Shown: positions 1-11,299 of the stretch, one piece after another
Numbering within the stretch: the first letter of the stretch is position 1
Layout: every line of letters begins with the position of its first letter
NCBI GenBank assembly: GCA_035048495.1
Contig: CM068553.1
Coordinates: forward strand, 30,528,978-30,592,977
Direction of reading: 5' to 3'
From: Euptelea pleiosperma
Lineage: Eukaryota; Streptophyta; Magnoliopsida; Ranunculales; Eupteleaceae
Length of the DNA: 64,000 nucleotides
Notes under the pieces: generated by a model
What the model saw: only the letters and a program-made list of their open reading frames with translations
Databases searched by the model: none
Told to the model about the DNA's origin: nothing
Program-made: the position numbers and the translations under genes

Positions 1-897
1 GGGTTGAATCCAGAGTGGTTTTTACAAACACGATTTTGAAATTTAAAGTTTTAGCAGATTTTTCAATGTAACCAAGTCCTCTCCTACCATGGTTTGCTTT
101 CCCCATGGTTAATAGATTTTCTAGTCTAAAATTTCCTTGAGTAATGTTTCTAATCAAAGTTGCATTTTTGACTTTAAGATCATTTCTTTCAAGACTTAAT
201 TTCTCAATTTCTTTTTCAAGTTCTTGTTCTCTACTTAAGATTTGAGTTACTTCATCTTCCTTATTCATCACAGTTTGATATAGATTTTTTAACTCAATTT
301 TTAGTGAAGCATTTTTGCAACACACAACAGTTTTCTCTTTCTTTAGATTATCACAGGATTTTGCCAGAATTAAGCTTTCTTTATACAAATTATTAAAAGT
401 AATCTGAATGTTTTCTTCACTTTCATCATCACTTAAATCGGTTTCATTGTCCATTATAGCATTTTGAGAATTATAATTTTCATTAAGATTAGCAATAGTC
501 ATTAGTGCTCTAATATTAGATGATTCTCCGCTATCACTTGATGTGTTCGTTTCATTATCGGATTCATCACTATTTATATTCCAAGCAGTAGCCTTCATAG
601 CTTTAGTTTTTCTTTTCTTAATATTATTAGGACAGTCAATAGAGATATGACCAAACCCCCTGCATTTATAACATTGTATTTCATCTTTGTTGTTTTTTTC
701 TTTTTTGTAATTATCAAATTTTTCAAAAGGTTTTTTATTCTTTTGTGTGAAATTTTTCTTGTCTTTGTTTCTGAAAAACTTTCTGAATTTTTTAGCAAAG
801 AGGGCAACTTCATCATCGATGTTATTAGACTCATCAGAGTCACTTTTTTCTCTCAATTATTTCTTAGAGGTTTTTAGAGCTAATCATTTCTTTTTAG
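1..897 (-). pseudogene. Copia I gag, C-terminal part (runs off left edge)
   Basis: This is the downstream half of a Copia-type Gag polyprotein, read on the minus strand. A CCHC zinc knuckle (CYKCRGFGHISIDC, spacing CX2CX4HX4C) lies at about 635-680. It is preceded by a lysine-rich stretch and followed by an acidic serine-rich linker and a long predicted coiled coil, the usual order after a UBN2 gag domain. Its N-terminal half is at 6324-6975; element B separates the two. At the junction with B the frame is broken: a base appears to be missing near 885-890 and a TAA follows near 860. It would act as the nucleocapsid of a cytoplasmic retroelement particle, but this copy is dead. Protease, integrase and RT would lie left of the window. 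Confidence 0.85.
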
Positions 898-2289
898 GTG
901 TATGAAAGTAGGGTTTTTCCGTGTCGTCGAATCGGAAACCCCAGTTTCAACACATTTTTGATTTGATCATTCTATTTCACTGTTTATTTCTGCAAAATAT
1001 TCAAGCTTGTACAGTGGACAGTGTCGGATGTCGATCCGCACTCAGGGTTAGTGCGCGTAATTCAAGGACATGAAATGACGGCTTTTATCACAGAAAATGC
1101 TAAAAAGAAAAGAATGAAAGGGTGAGAGTGGTGATTGAAATGGTCTTTAAAATGTTATTTGTTGTGATTTTAGAGATCAACTATCAAGAATTAGAAACAA
1201 TCATATGCGTCAAATATCCAAATTCAAACACTAAAATTCCAAAATGAACCTAATTTTATTCCTTAAATCAACGTACCAGCCTTACAAATTTTTAAGCAAA
1301 ACATTATCAAAGCAGCCAACTTCAACTAGAAAGCACATAAACAAAAACTAAACTAGAGAGAGAGACATAAGATAGATGAGAGAGAAAATCAAATCTAGAG
1401 AGAGAAAATATGAAAAGAGGGTTAAAATAAGTCCAAAGCCATTAAAAGAACTTGTGGAGATGATGATTTCCAAGATTTCGGATTGACCAAGGAACGGGCC
1501 AATAGATAGACCAATGGAGGTGGTAATCTATGGGTCACAGAGTCTCACCATGATGACGAGGCCGCCAAGTGGCTTTGGAGGTGCCAAGAGGATGGCTGTC
1601 CGTAGGACAGCATGGTATGGAGGATGGTGTTTGATATTCACTCAAAAGTGCTTATTTTAAGCACTTATCCTGTTAGTGTTATCGCACTCTCCTACGTAAA
1701 ACTGCTCTAATTATCCACTTTTCTACGTAAGAGTCTATCTCATTGCGTAGAACACACTTTTCTGGACGAAATGGTATATTTGCATGCATTAAACACATTT
1801 TCGGAAGTCTAGATATGAAGTCATTCTGATAGAGTCTCATTACGCGCTTCTTCTGTCGCAGGAAACCCCGATGGGACGATTCTCGAGACTTGTGGGCCCA
1901 AATCGATCATGAAAGCCCATTATCAAAGCTTAAAGAGCCCACATGCTATGACTAGAAGATATGGGCCAAATATGGGCTGAATAAGAGGACCAAAAAGTAG
2001 GCCCAAAGAACGAAGAGAGCAGGAGAGCCAATGACCAAGAGGCGGACCAAAGCGTTTAAAGCCACATGAGTCAGCAAGGAATGATAGTCGACTCTACTGG
2101 AGAAGCGTGAGGATGGTCACAGTGAAGACCAGGGTTCCAGACCCTCCGCCAGTGCTTTTTTCCATTTTTTTGATACTTTTTCTCTCATCTCTTCTTATTC
2201 TCTCTCTTTCTTCATCTCTCGATCCTCGAATCTACTGACCTAACCCCAGAACTCCTACCCTTCGGCTCTATCTCATCTCCCTTAGCTTT

Positions 2290-2350
2290 CTGACCGTTGG
2301 ATCTTCCATCGGACCGTTGGATCTTCAATCAGACCGTTGGATCTCTCTAG
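2290..2350 (+). repeat. Three tandem GACCGTTGGATC repeats in LTR A
   Basis: Three consecutive copies of a roughly 21-bp unit starting GACCGTTGGATCT. They lie upstream of the inferred promoter. Equivalent arrays occur in B (5600-5670), C (14167-14222) and E (27398-27455) but not in F or G, so they mark one subfamily. Their position suggests U3 enhancer-like elements, which is inference. Confidence 0.8.
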
Positions 2351-2597
2351 ATCCGTCGATCTACCAATCTGGGTCCCAATCAAGTCACCATCCATCCGAT
2401 CGCCATCAGAATGTCTGTCACATCATCTTGTGAGACGATGGACATCATCAGTCCATGTGGGCCAATAGCCGGGCCCATCATCATCGACCCGCTGTCCGAC
2501 CAGTTAGTGGACCCCGTGAATTTCAAAATAATTGTAATTAAAAAATGGGGGGTCCACTAATTGGGGAGATTCCCCATAATAAAGTAGGTTTTTACTT

Positions 2598-2600
<3 letters not shown>

Positions 2601-2654
<54 letters not shown>
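2601..2654. repeat. (AT)n microsatellite in LTR A
   Basis: About 27 AT dinucleotides followed by a T-rich run. Copy C has a long poly-A tract (14471-14502) at the same place, so this is a hypervariable spot just before the promoter palindrome. Confidence 0.95.
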
Positions 2655-2668
<14 letters not shown>

Positions 2669-2682
2669 ATTTTCAAAAAATA

Positions 2683-2720
2683 CCCTATTTCCATTAATGG
2701 AAATAGGGAGCTTTATAAGA
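2683..2720 (+). promoter_or_regulatory. CArG palindrome plus TATA-like box, LTR A
   Basis: Positions 2683-2708 form a perfect 26-bp palindrome centred on CCATTAATGG (2691-2700), which fits the CArG consensus CC(A/T)6GG bound by MADS-box proteins. A TATA-like box, TTATAAGA, follows at 2713-2720. Transcription would start about 25-35 bp further on, in the leader. The arrangement recurs in copies C and E, and in B with a decayed TATA. MADS binding is inferred from consensus only. Confidence 0.65.
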
Positions 2721-2868
2721 GGAGGGAGAAGGGTTCGTTCGAACCCTAATCCCCCCCCTTTCTCTTCCATTCTCTCCCCCTATCAATCCCGCACGGATTC
2801 CCTCTTCTTTGGCCCCATTTTCTCTCTTCTTTCCTTCATCTTCTTCATCATCTTTGTCACACCTTCTA

Positions 2869-2893
2869 CCGGAGTTGCAGCCTGCAACTCCGG
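2869..2893 (+). repeat. Leader hairpin, LTR A
   Basis: A 25-bp inverted repeat: arms CCGGAGTTGCAG and CTGCAACTCCGG around a single central base. The same motif is in B (5066-5090) and repeats several times in E. As RNA it would be a stem or a self-dimerising palindrome. Confidence 0.85.
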
Positions 2894-3654
2894 CTCGCAG
2901 CACCGTCCACTGCCTCCTACCTACTAGTTCCGCCGCCAAACACCACCACCAGCAATCACATCCTTCACCGTCACCTGCAGCAGCCTCTCTAAATCATTTT
3001 CATCTTGCTGGCCGGACCTGCAACACCGGCCAGCACCTGCAACAACGTTTGGTCGATCGTCTTCATCCCTTTGATCTACCACCGGCTGGGTCGTCCACCT
3101 CCCTCTTCACCGAACCGAGCTTCAACGGTGTTCCATAAGCTGCAACAGACCAGCGCCCTCTCCTTCATCTCCAACGATTCAAAGCCGCCTCCCACACCAT
3201 TGTCTTCTCTCCCTTTCAACATAAAAAAAAAAAAAAGAAAAAAAGAAAAGAGAAGAAGAGAGGACCGTGGGGATGAGGGCCTCTTACCTACACCTAGCAC
3301 CATCCTCTTGCTGCCTCCCGCTTTGCCGCCGGCAACACCGCCATGCTCATCTCACCACGTCCACTTGCTAGTGTGCAACACCGCCCTCCACACCATGCTA
3401 TCCAACGGACTGGTCCTCTTCCAAGGCATCAAGACGACCTGCAAAAATTGCTTGGACGGACTGCAACACCGCCTCTCCATCTCCTGCCATGCTACAACCA
3501 AGCAACCCACCTGAACTCCGGCGGACCACCTTCTTCTACCGCTGCAGCCCACCATTGCTTCTCCCTTTGGCAGCGCCTTCAACACACACCGTCCTACTCT
3601 CCTTCATCAGCAGGCTGGGCTGCAACTCTGTAATAGTTTCTAACCTTCCCCAAG

Positions 3655-3670
3655 CATTAGGGTAAGATTC
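3655..3670 (+). promoter_or_regulatory. Splice-donor-like site in LTR A leader
   Basis: AGG/GTAAGA with the GT at 3662, followed by a long CT-rich tract. Comparable GT sites occur at the same relative place in C (15634), F (36619), E (minus, 25862) and G (minus, 61198). Position and context are conserved although flanks differ, which suggests a leader intron starting inside the LTR. This is inference; the acceptor would lie in the missing interior. Confidence 0.4.
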
Positions 3671-5065
3671 AGTGGTAATTCCCCTTTTTTCCTCTATTCT
3701 TCTATTCTCTTTCTAATTTTCTCTCTCTCACCTCCCTTTCTCTCTATTTCTCTCTCTAAAATCTCATTTCTCTCTCTACGGCTCTTATTTTCTCTCTAGC
3801 ATTTCTTCCCTCTTCATTTCTCTCTTTACATAATTTTCTTTCTCTAGTTTGATTCTCTTTCGAAGCTTCATAGATTAGTCTTTAGATCTTTTGAGTTATT
3901 ATTGTTTTGTTTGGTATTTTGAGCATTGTAAGAACTATTGAAGTTAATGGATGATTTAGTTTTATTTTATTTTATTTTATTTCGAGATTGTGTTTTAAAT
4001 GGGGTTTTCATTACGCTATTTCATTCGTGTTAGTAAGTGACCATCATTCTCTCTAAAAATCACCAACATATGTTTTAAATTGATCACCATTCTCACCTCT
4101 CCATATTTCTCAGTAGCAGTTTCTGTGAAAAATTCATCATTTTATGTTCTTATTTGCGCTAATCCGACTAATCCCGAGTGCGGATCGACATCCGACACGA
4201 ATCCCTATACAAAAGCTCATATCTTGCAGGATAATCGGATAAAAATTACAAATCTTGTTGAAGTTAGGGTTTCCGTAACCAACGACGCGGAAAAATCCTA
4301 CTTTCAGTGTTGCACACTAGTAGGTTGCGGGTCCAAATGGAGGTGCTGGCTGTGCAAAAGAGGGAATAGTTCGGCCCAAGGGTGGGGGCGTTGCTGGAGG
4401 GAGACCGCACTTCAGGGGAGTGACCACGATTCAGATCTGATCGTGGGATGGTAGGCCATCGGTTGTGGATGGAGAAGAGGAGGCGCTGGCTCTGGTGAGG
4501 GTGATACACGTCCAACAATCATCAAGAACGATTGATCCTTGCTGCGACCTCGAAACTGTAGATCTGGGGGGAGGCGGTGGAGCAATGAAAGGGACAGCAG
4601 GTCTCACCCTTGGAGGAGAGCAAGACGCTCTTAGTGTAGGCTGGATTCACCGGTAGAGGACGAGCTTGGCCGGGCTGGACTTCAGGTTGCAACAGATTGA
4701 AGATAACGGCCTGCAAGGAGTTGCAGGCCGTGAAGATGGTTCAGGCGGTGTTGGGCGGAGGAGACGACCGACATTTGCAGCAGGTGGGTTGTTGTGAGAT
4801 GGAACGCCGGTCGGAGATGGCGGCCTTGCTTCACGCAGCAGCAGGGACGGTGAAGAGAGGTGGAGATGTTGGCAGCAGCGTTGGAGGAGTGGATCATGGT
4901 GCTGGCCGACGGGAATGCATGGTGGCTGTTGGAAGAACAACCACCGTGGAGATCTATTGGAGATGAGAGGGAAACGGCTTCAAATGGGAGAGGAGTTGTG
5001 GGATGTGTGAGAGAGGAGAGAAGAGAGTAGAAGAGGAGAATGTGGAAGGAAGAAGGTGTTGCTGG

Positions 5066-5090
5066 CCGGAGTTGCAGGCTGCAACTCCGG
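5066..5090 (-). repeat. Leader hairpin, LTR B
   Basis: Same 25-bp self-complementary motif as at 2869 (CCGGAGTTGCAG arm), here in the leader of minus-strand copy B. Confidence 0.85.
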
Positions 5091-5269
5091 TGATAAAGAT
5101 GAAGAAGATGAAGAAGAAGAAGAAGAAGAAATGAGGAAGAAGATGAAGAAGAAGAAGGAGAAAGGAGGAAGAAGATGGGGCCAAAGAAGAAGGGAAAATG
5201 TGGGGAAGGGTTTTTGGGGAAGGATTGAAGGGATTAGAGGGAGATTAGGGAACGAACCCTTCTCCTTCT

Positions 5270-5307
5270 CCTTTTAAAGCTCCCTATTTCCTTTAATGGA
5301 AATAGGG
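5270..5307 (-). promoter_or_regulatory. CArG palindrome with decayed TATA, LTR B
   Basis: Near-perfect 26-bp palindrome at 5282-5307; the centre CCTTTAATGG still fits CC(A/T)6GG. The adjoining box reads TTTAAAA on the minus strand instead of TTATAAG, so this promoter may be weak or dead. Confidence 0.55.
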
Positions 5308-6323
5308 TATTTTTAAAAAATAAAAAATAAAAAAAATAATTTTTTTTTTTAAAGTAAAACTCTACTTTTCTTTGGGGAATTTCCCCATCTAGTGGACCCC
5401 CCATTTTTTGAAATTTAATTGAAATTATTTTGAAATTCACGGGGTCCACTAAATGGTCGGATAGCGGGTCGATGATGATGGGCCCGGTTACTGGCCCATA
5501 TGGATTGATAATGTCCATCGTCTCACAAGATGATATGACAGACGATTTGATGGCAATCGGATGGATGTCGACTTGATTGGGACCCAGATTGGTAGATCAA
5601 CGGATCTAGAGAGATCCAACGGTCCGGTGGAAGATCCAACGGTCCGATTGAAGATCCAACGGTCAGAAAGCTAAGGGAGATGAGACAGTGCCAATGGGTA
5701 GGAGTTCTGGGGTTAGGTTAGTAGATTCGAGGATCGAGAGATGAAGAGAGAGAGAATAAGGAGAGATGAGAGAGAAAATATCAGAAAATGGAGATAAAAG
5801 TATTGGCAGAGGGTCTGGAATCCTAGTCTTCACTGTGACCATCCTCACGCTTTTCCAGTAGAGTAGACTATCCTTCCTTGCTGACTCATGTGGCTTTAAA
5901 CGCTTTGGTCCTTCTCTTGGTCATTGGCTCTCCTGCTCTCTTCATTCTTTGGGCCAGCTTTTTGATCCTCTTATTCAGCCCATATTTGGCCCATATCTTC
6001 TAGTCATAGTATGTGGGCTCTTTAAGCTTTGATAATGGGCTTTCCTGATCGATGTGGGCTCGCAAGTCTCGAGAATTATCCCATCGGGGTTTCCTGCGAC
6101 AGAAGAAGCACGTAATGAGACTTTATCAGAACGACTCAATGTCTAGACTTTTGAAAATGTATTTAATGCATGCAAATATACCATTTCATCGAGAAAAGTG
6201 TGTTCTACGCAATGAAAGAGACTCTTACGTAGAAAAGTAGATAAATAGAGCATTTTAACGTAGGAGAGTGTGAAAACGCTTAGAAGATAACAGTGAAAAA
6301 TATGCACTTTTAAGCGAATATCA

Positions 6324-6975
6324 GTGTATAAAGTTTTAGTTCAAATGTTTGAATTGATCCTATTAGTTCTTCTAATCTTATCAGATCAACATTCTTACTT
6401 TCTTCAATAGCTATAATTTTAGGATGAAACCTATCAGGTAATGATCTCAGAATTTTTCTAACAATTTTTTGTTCAGGAATAGCTTCACCAAGACCCCACA
6501 TGGAGTTAATTATTTCACTTAGCTTGGTGTAGTAGTTTGTAAAACTTTCAACCTCATTCATTCTAATAATTTCAAATTGAGTTGTGAGCATTTGAAGTTT
6601 TGACAGTTTAACAGAATTTGTTTCTTCATGGGTTATTTCCAAAATGTCCCATGCTTGTTTTGAGGTTTCACAAGCAATTATCCTTTTGAATTCGTCAAGA
6701 GATAAAGCACAATGTATTGCATTCAATGCACGATTATTATACTGGTATGCATCTTTTTCTCCTATAGTCCAATCTCTTTTTGGTTTTGATAACAATAGTA
6801 GTTGATTCACCAACAGTCGTCGCTACAGCAGGGGATGTCCATCCCACTTCTACTGTTTCTCTAATCCGCTCATCTAGGGATTTTAAGAAAATCCTCATTC
6901 TAGCCTTCCAGTAGGCGTAATTAGTACCATTGAATAGAGGAGGTCTAGACACAGAGTATCCCTCTTGACTCATGG
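6324..6975 (-). pseudogene. Copia I gag, N-terminal part
   Basis: Copia Gag on the minus strand. The start is near 6973, with the family-typical beginning MSQEGYSVSRPPLFNGTNYA, then the region YWKARMRIFLKSLDE. A frameshift near 6780-6813 separates it from the UBN2 domain, which continues in another frame (AWDILEITHEET, LQMLTTQFE, KILRSLPDRFHPK, LEELIGSIQTFE). UBN2 is the capsid-like part that assembles the cytoplasmic particle. Solo LTR B interrupts the reading after ELKLYT; gag resumes at 897 down to 1. The gag leader and primer-binding site lie directly upstream (7031-7046). Dead because of the frameshift and the insertion. Confidence 0.88.
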
Positions 6976-7030
6976 TTATTCTAAGGGAACTAAGGATCAC
7001 ATTTGGGTTGTCAAGCCCTTCACAAAGTGA

Positions 7031-7046
7031 CCTTGTTATGATACCA
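7031..7046 (-). other. Copia I primer-binding site
   Basis: TGGTATCATAAC on the minus strand, two bases inside the LTR end. It resembles the initiator-Met tRNA complement TGGTATCAGAGC with one or two changes. It fixes the 5' LTR boundary and the minus orientation. Confidence 0.75.
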
Positions 7047-7048
7047 AT

Positions 7049-8536
7049 TGAAATTTTCTTTTAATTACCAAGTTAAGTCCTAGAGGGGGTGAATAGGACT
7101 ATTTTTAATTCCTTTGCGAATTCTTTATAGATTAAAAATTTATTGATCACATAAGGCTGAAAAGGATCAAGCAATTAAAATATGAATCATCCACAGATCA
7201 TAGATATGGGAAAAAAACTGAGAAACAAATATGCAAACATTCACAATCACACAAGACTCAGATTTATAGTGGTTCGGTGACTCCGCACCTATGTCCACTG
7301 CCCAATATTCAACACGAGTAATATTATATGATTTCAATTATGCATTATAACATTTCCAATCGAAATAAATAATCAACCAACTCAGATTATACTTAGTCTT
7401 AATCTAACGAGAATTGCTTCTCACTCACCTAGAGAGTTAGCCTAGGCCAGTAGTCTATTTAGAGAAATTCTTTTCTCATGGATCTACAATCCACAACTTA
7501 GTTAGATGAGTCCTCACTCATCCACCAATCACAAAATACACAGTGTTCATAAATTTCAGATTCTATAAAAAAGGTATTGGATCATAGAAACACTTATCTC
7601 TCGATGAATACGGTCGAATGAAAAATCTTTTGGAGAAGAATTCGCCCAAGAGACACTCTACCAAGAGTAATCCTCTTCTTGAAAGAAGATTCTTGCAGAA
7701 TAATAAAATCAAATAGTCTCTTCCAAACATTTAGAGCCTTCACAATGAATACTCAACTTTACTCTGGTGAAGCTCTCACAAATTTCAGATCTCTGGGCTT
7801 AAAGAATTATAATCAAGTAAAGTAAAGTAGAGATCTCTTGATTGGGTTAATTCTAATAAAGGGCTCTAATTTATAAGTAGGCCTCCCATTCCTAAAACCG
7901 TACCGAATATAGCCGTTTGAAGGGCCAAAATGCGCTTATAATCGCATAAAAGATTTTGTCAAATGAGATCCGAAACGGGTGGGGTCGACCGCACTATTGG
8001 CCGGTCGACCGAGCCTTTAGTCGGTCGCCTGCTCATGTATTCTTACAAAAATCCTAAACCCAAGAGTTAGGGTCGTCTAGACCCTTTTGGCCGATTGACC
8101 GGACCTTCGGTCGCTCGCTCATAAAGGCCAGTCGGCTGGACCATTTTGTCCATAATCGAACACTACCAAAGTTTTTAAAATTTTTCTTCTTGTTTCACAC
8201 ACGATCCCAGACTAACACTGAACCATCTAGGGTAAATCAATATCCGTTGGCAATGCACGGTTTTACCCTTAGATTTGTGTAAGTAACCGTAACACGAGTT
8301 TCTTCATAGTTGAACGTTCGTTGAGTGAGAACGTACTTGAGCTTTTGACTTTATCTTCAGTTAAGCTTGATCACTTGACTTTGTCTTCAGTTGAGCTTGA
8401 TAATCTTGACTTTGTCTTCAGTTGATCTTGAACACTTGGGTTGATTCTTCTTCAACTTTAATCCTTCTTTGATTTATTTTGTCGAAGTCCACTTGATCTT
8501 TGATACTTCAGTCTTCAGGGGATTCGAGGCACAACA
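7049..8536 (-). mobile_element. Copia I 5' LTR
   Basis: Minus-strand LTR of about 1488 bp, starting TGTTGTGCCTCG (8536) and ending TTTCA (7049), followed by the primer-binding site and gag. It contains several GGTCGACC-like palindromic motifs at about 7980-8150 and the short repeat CTTGACTTTGTCTTCAGTTGA (8340-8430). It interrupts the 3' LTR of Copia II. Its own 3' LTR lies outside the window to the left, so the target duplication cannot be checked. Confidence 0.75.
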
Positions 8537-9064
8537 ATATATATATTATCGAAGAACTAAGTATTCCTGGGATTTGACAGTTGAAACTTTTCAAAATCCA
8601 TCGGATTGGTCCAATCGATTGTAGAGTAAACTCTAATCGATTGTACTCAGAGATTCTTCAGTCCCGTATGTCCAATTGATTGTATACAGAGGTCCAATCG
8701 ATTGGACTTCCCCTTAGTGAATATTTTACTTCTTTTTGCACTGAATTGACTTGGGTCTGTCCTTTGACTTGGTTCAACCATTATATTAACATCTTCTAAT
8801 ATCATATTCCTATTGTCACTAAGTCACTTACCTTCCTATACGAACAGACATGGTCTTCTACCGGACAAGTAGCAATTACTCAGATGACTCAAGTCGTCAA
8901 CCGTCTGATTCTTGCGATCTTCGTATTTTAGTCTTCACGTAGTTGGCGAAGAATGTATAACATGACATCGTCAAAGCTACACTAGTGCTTGTTGGAACGG
9001 TTACAAGAATATTTTGTGTCAAACGGAATACTTGCTAAACTAGAATATAAAAATATTCCTTACA
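8537..9064 (-). mobile_element. Copia II 3' LTR, 5' portion
   Basis: Begins TGTAAGGAATATT at 9064 next to a polypurine tract and matches the starts of the LTRs at 12256-16412 and 18608-20132, including CCAATCGATTG repeats at 8617-8708. It stops at 8536, where Copia I is inserted. The remainder should lie beyond the left edge. Confidence 0.75.
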
Positions 9065-9080
9065 ATCTCCCCCTTTGGCA
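9065..9080 (-). other. Copia II polypurine tract
   Basis: GCCAAAGGGGGAGAT on the minus strand directly before the LTR start TGTAAGG. It primes plus-strand synthesis in LTR elements and shows that the interior of this element lies at higher coordinates. Confidence 0.8.
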
Positions 9081-9721
9081 TTTCTGTGACAAAATATTAA
9101 TCTTATAAATAGTAAACAAAAATAAAGAATACATTCCCAACCTTTTATACGATACACTTACTATCTGACAGTCACTCGGAGATAACTAACAGATAGAAAA
9201 TATTAACTTTGATTTATTTCCTGCACCCACCAACAATACATACCATGTAATATCATCAGCAGTGAATAGATAAAGAATTGTAAAATATGCAGTGAGTAAT
9301 TAATTGCACATCGAATTAACATGAACTAGTAGACAATGTAGAGTAATTGGAAAAATAAATAAGATTTTTCCCCCCTAAATTTCTCTCCCTATCTCATGTA
9401 TTAACTTGTTTACCTTTTTTGATTTTTCTCTCCCCTTTTTTGTCACAGAATGACAAAGGTACATATTTATAAGCAGATAACTTGCATGCATTGAATATAG
9501 AACTGAAGAACAACTGCAACAAGGATCTAACAAGATAAATCACAAGCAACATAATGTCATATCATAATAAAATGGTTTATACTCTGGTACATAGATGAAG
9601 AAAAAATACAGCAAAGTACAACCAACATAACTACGAGTTTATCTATGTACAATAGTCTCAGAAACAAAAGAAATAGATAACTCAGAGAACTCGCAAAGAG
9701 ATAGTACAAAAGAACTATTTA

Positions 9722-10080
9722 AAGTGATTTTCCAGCACCATCATGAGGAGGATATGGCTTCGGAACAGGAGGTCTCAAACCAAAACCAAGCTGAACAAAC
9801 TGAAACTCCATAAAGCTCTGCATGCTGGTCAGCGTGCCTGTCATCTGCTCGAACTCAGTAGTCTGTCAGTCCTCAATGCACTGGAGATGCTGTGAAGTCC
9901 TCTCGTCATATGCTCCAAGTCGCTGATCAAAGACATCCATCCGATGATCAAGAGACTCTAGCGTAACTGAAAGGCCCATCTCTACATCTGCATGTTGATC
10001 TCCAAATACCTACTCTAGGGGGGGTGTCGTCGGTCAGAAGATCATCAATGCTATCATCACTCTTAGCCTCTTGAGGTTGC
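9722..10080 (-). pseudogene. 3' reading frame of Copia II (extra ORF remnant)
   Basis: On the minus strand this region encodes an acidic stretch (SDDSIDDLLTDDTPP), then heptad-like helices (LESLDHRMDVFDQRLGAYDE), then MQSFMEFQFVQLGFGLRPPV and a stop just before 9722. It lies between where pol should end and the polypurine tract, the place of the extra or env-like ORFs known in some plant Copia elements. I do not recognise a family with certainty. At least one in-frame break occurs near 10015 in a C-run and another near 9865, so it is decayed. Confidence 0.4.
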
Positions 10081-10745
10081 ATTAACGGTTTGCTAGATTA
10101 CATGATGCATACACGCCAAACATGGTATTGAGTAAAAATCCATCCGTCTCACCCATCAATTAAAATCGATTTATCAAATCTGTGCAAACAGCCCCTCATC
10201 CTTTGGTGGGAGGGACTGAAGTAAAGAACAAGTAGTACAGGTCCCCGGTAATGGCACCATATTGTCGGGCGCAGTTGGGCAACCCATGAGACTGGGAGCG
10301 GGCCGTGTGTGTGCTTGTGTCATTTCTAGGGTTCCCAGGGTATGAATGGTCTCTGTTAGTTCATGAGAGTGGAAATGCAGTATGTGTTGTCTCTTCTAAA
10401 AAACCACAGACATAATAGCATCCATTTTATACAGCAGAACTTGGCTGAATTGTCCTTCACTAACATCGTCATTTCAAACAACCACAAACGTAACTGGAGG
10501 TTTATTGATTAATGTCACTTCCAGTTCATCATTCCCCATGAAGGTTATCTTAATTTAGTCATGCTGAATGGGTCTCTCAGCCTGTCACACTGAGAGACTG
10601 GGGAATGTCCAAAATGCATCCAACAGTTTCAAACATTGTTAAATGGAGTCGTCCTCTACTTAGATAGTCTCAAAGGGGTATGATTCAACTAATTCATTGA
10701 TTAGTCCATGATTATCTTTTAAGCGTCATGTTTTTAAACAATGGA

Positions 10746-10837
10746 GAGAAAATCTTCAGATATCAATAACATTAATAGGTTCATTAAGAAGGAGAAGATC
10801 TTCGGGTCTCCATAACATTAATAGGTTCATTAAAATG
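10746..10837. repeat. 46-bp tandem duplication
   Basis: Two adjacent units beginning GAGAARATCTTC and ending with CATTAATAGGTTCATTAA, differing at a few bases. Confidence 0.8.
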
Positions 10838-11299
10838 ATGTGACAGAAATGTCTATGTGACAAGACAACTCCATAACATTCTAGGTGCCGGATTCTTAAA
10901 CATTTTTCGACCCTAAGTGGAATCCCCTAGACCCACAAAGGATAGGCTTGTTCTCTTGCTTCAGTCTATTCCCCTCAAGACGGGGAGTATGTCACTCAAG
11001 CATTGATCATGTAGTAACCCGGCATAGAGTCCTTAGAAGAAGAACATCTATCCGGTATAGTTCATTAGGGATTACCTTTTTACTAGTGTTGCACGGGATA
11101 TCTGAACTTGAGATTCTGTATTTTTTCGGTAAATCTCACATACACTGAAGGAAAACACTAAGTCAAATTCTAGATGAATTTTGACAGAGTATAGCTTTAT
11201 CACAATAAAATAGGAGAAGATCCTTTTTTCTGTCCCCAGAGTTCTCTATTTATAGAGTTTTGGGGAGGGGTCTGCATATGTTGCAGACTCACCTTTATA

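Larger units (their letters stand above)
1632..4306 (+). mobile_element. Solo LTR A (nested inside B)
   Basis: A 2675-bp element, TGATATTC...CTTTCA, flanked by the perfect 5-bp target duplication GTGTT at 1627-1631 and 4307-4311. TG/CA ends plus a 5-bp duplication are the signature of LTR-retrotransposon integrase. There is no primer-binding site, polypurine tract or gag/pol inside, so a solo LTR is the simplest reading. In order it holds a short hairpin at the 5' end (AAGTGCTTA/TAAGCACTT), conserved TACGTAA motifs, three GACCGTTGGATC repeats (2290-2345), an AT microsatellite, the CArG/TATA promoter, a CT- and GC-rich leader, a splice-donor-like site, and the conserved 3' block (about 4020-4306). 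Confidence 0.92.
903..6323 (-). mobile_element. Solo LTR B (interrupted by solo LTR A)
   Basis: Minus-strand copy of the long-LTR family. It runs TG...CA and is flanked by the perfect 5-bp target duplication GTGTA at 898-902 and 6324-6328. Removing A (1632-4306) and its duplicated GTGTT leaves 2741 bp, close to the 2757 bp of copy E. The target is the gag of Copia I, whose reading resumes on both sides. It carries the conserved terminal blocks, the short GACCGTTGGATC repeats (5600-5670), the CArG palindrome (5282-5307) and one leader hairpin (5066-5090). The TATA-like box has drifted to TTTAAAA. No open protein-coding region is convincing. Confidence 0.9.

Noticed and set aside
2809..3633. 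Overlapping frames in the leader of solo LTR A (also 14742-15623 in C and 26317-27042 in E)
   Set aside because: They arise from GC-rich, CT-rich leader sequence, shift frame between copies and show no conserved protein.
7049..9064. A single 2-kb LTR flanked by both a primer-binding site and a polypurine tract
   Set aside because: The left part starts with its own LTR terminus TGTTGTGCC at 8536 and differs from the right part, so it is two LTRs of different elements.
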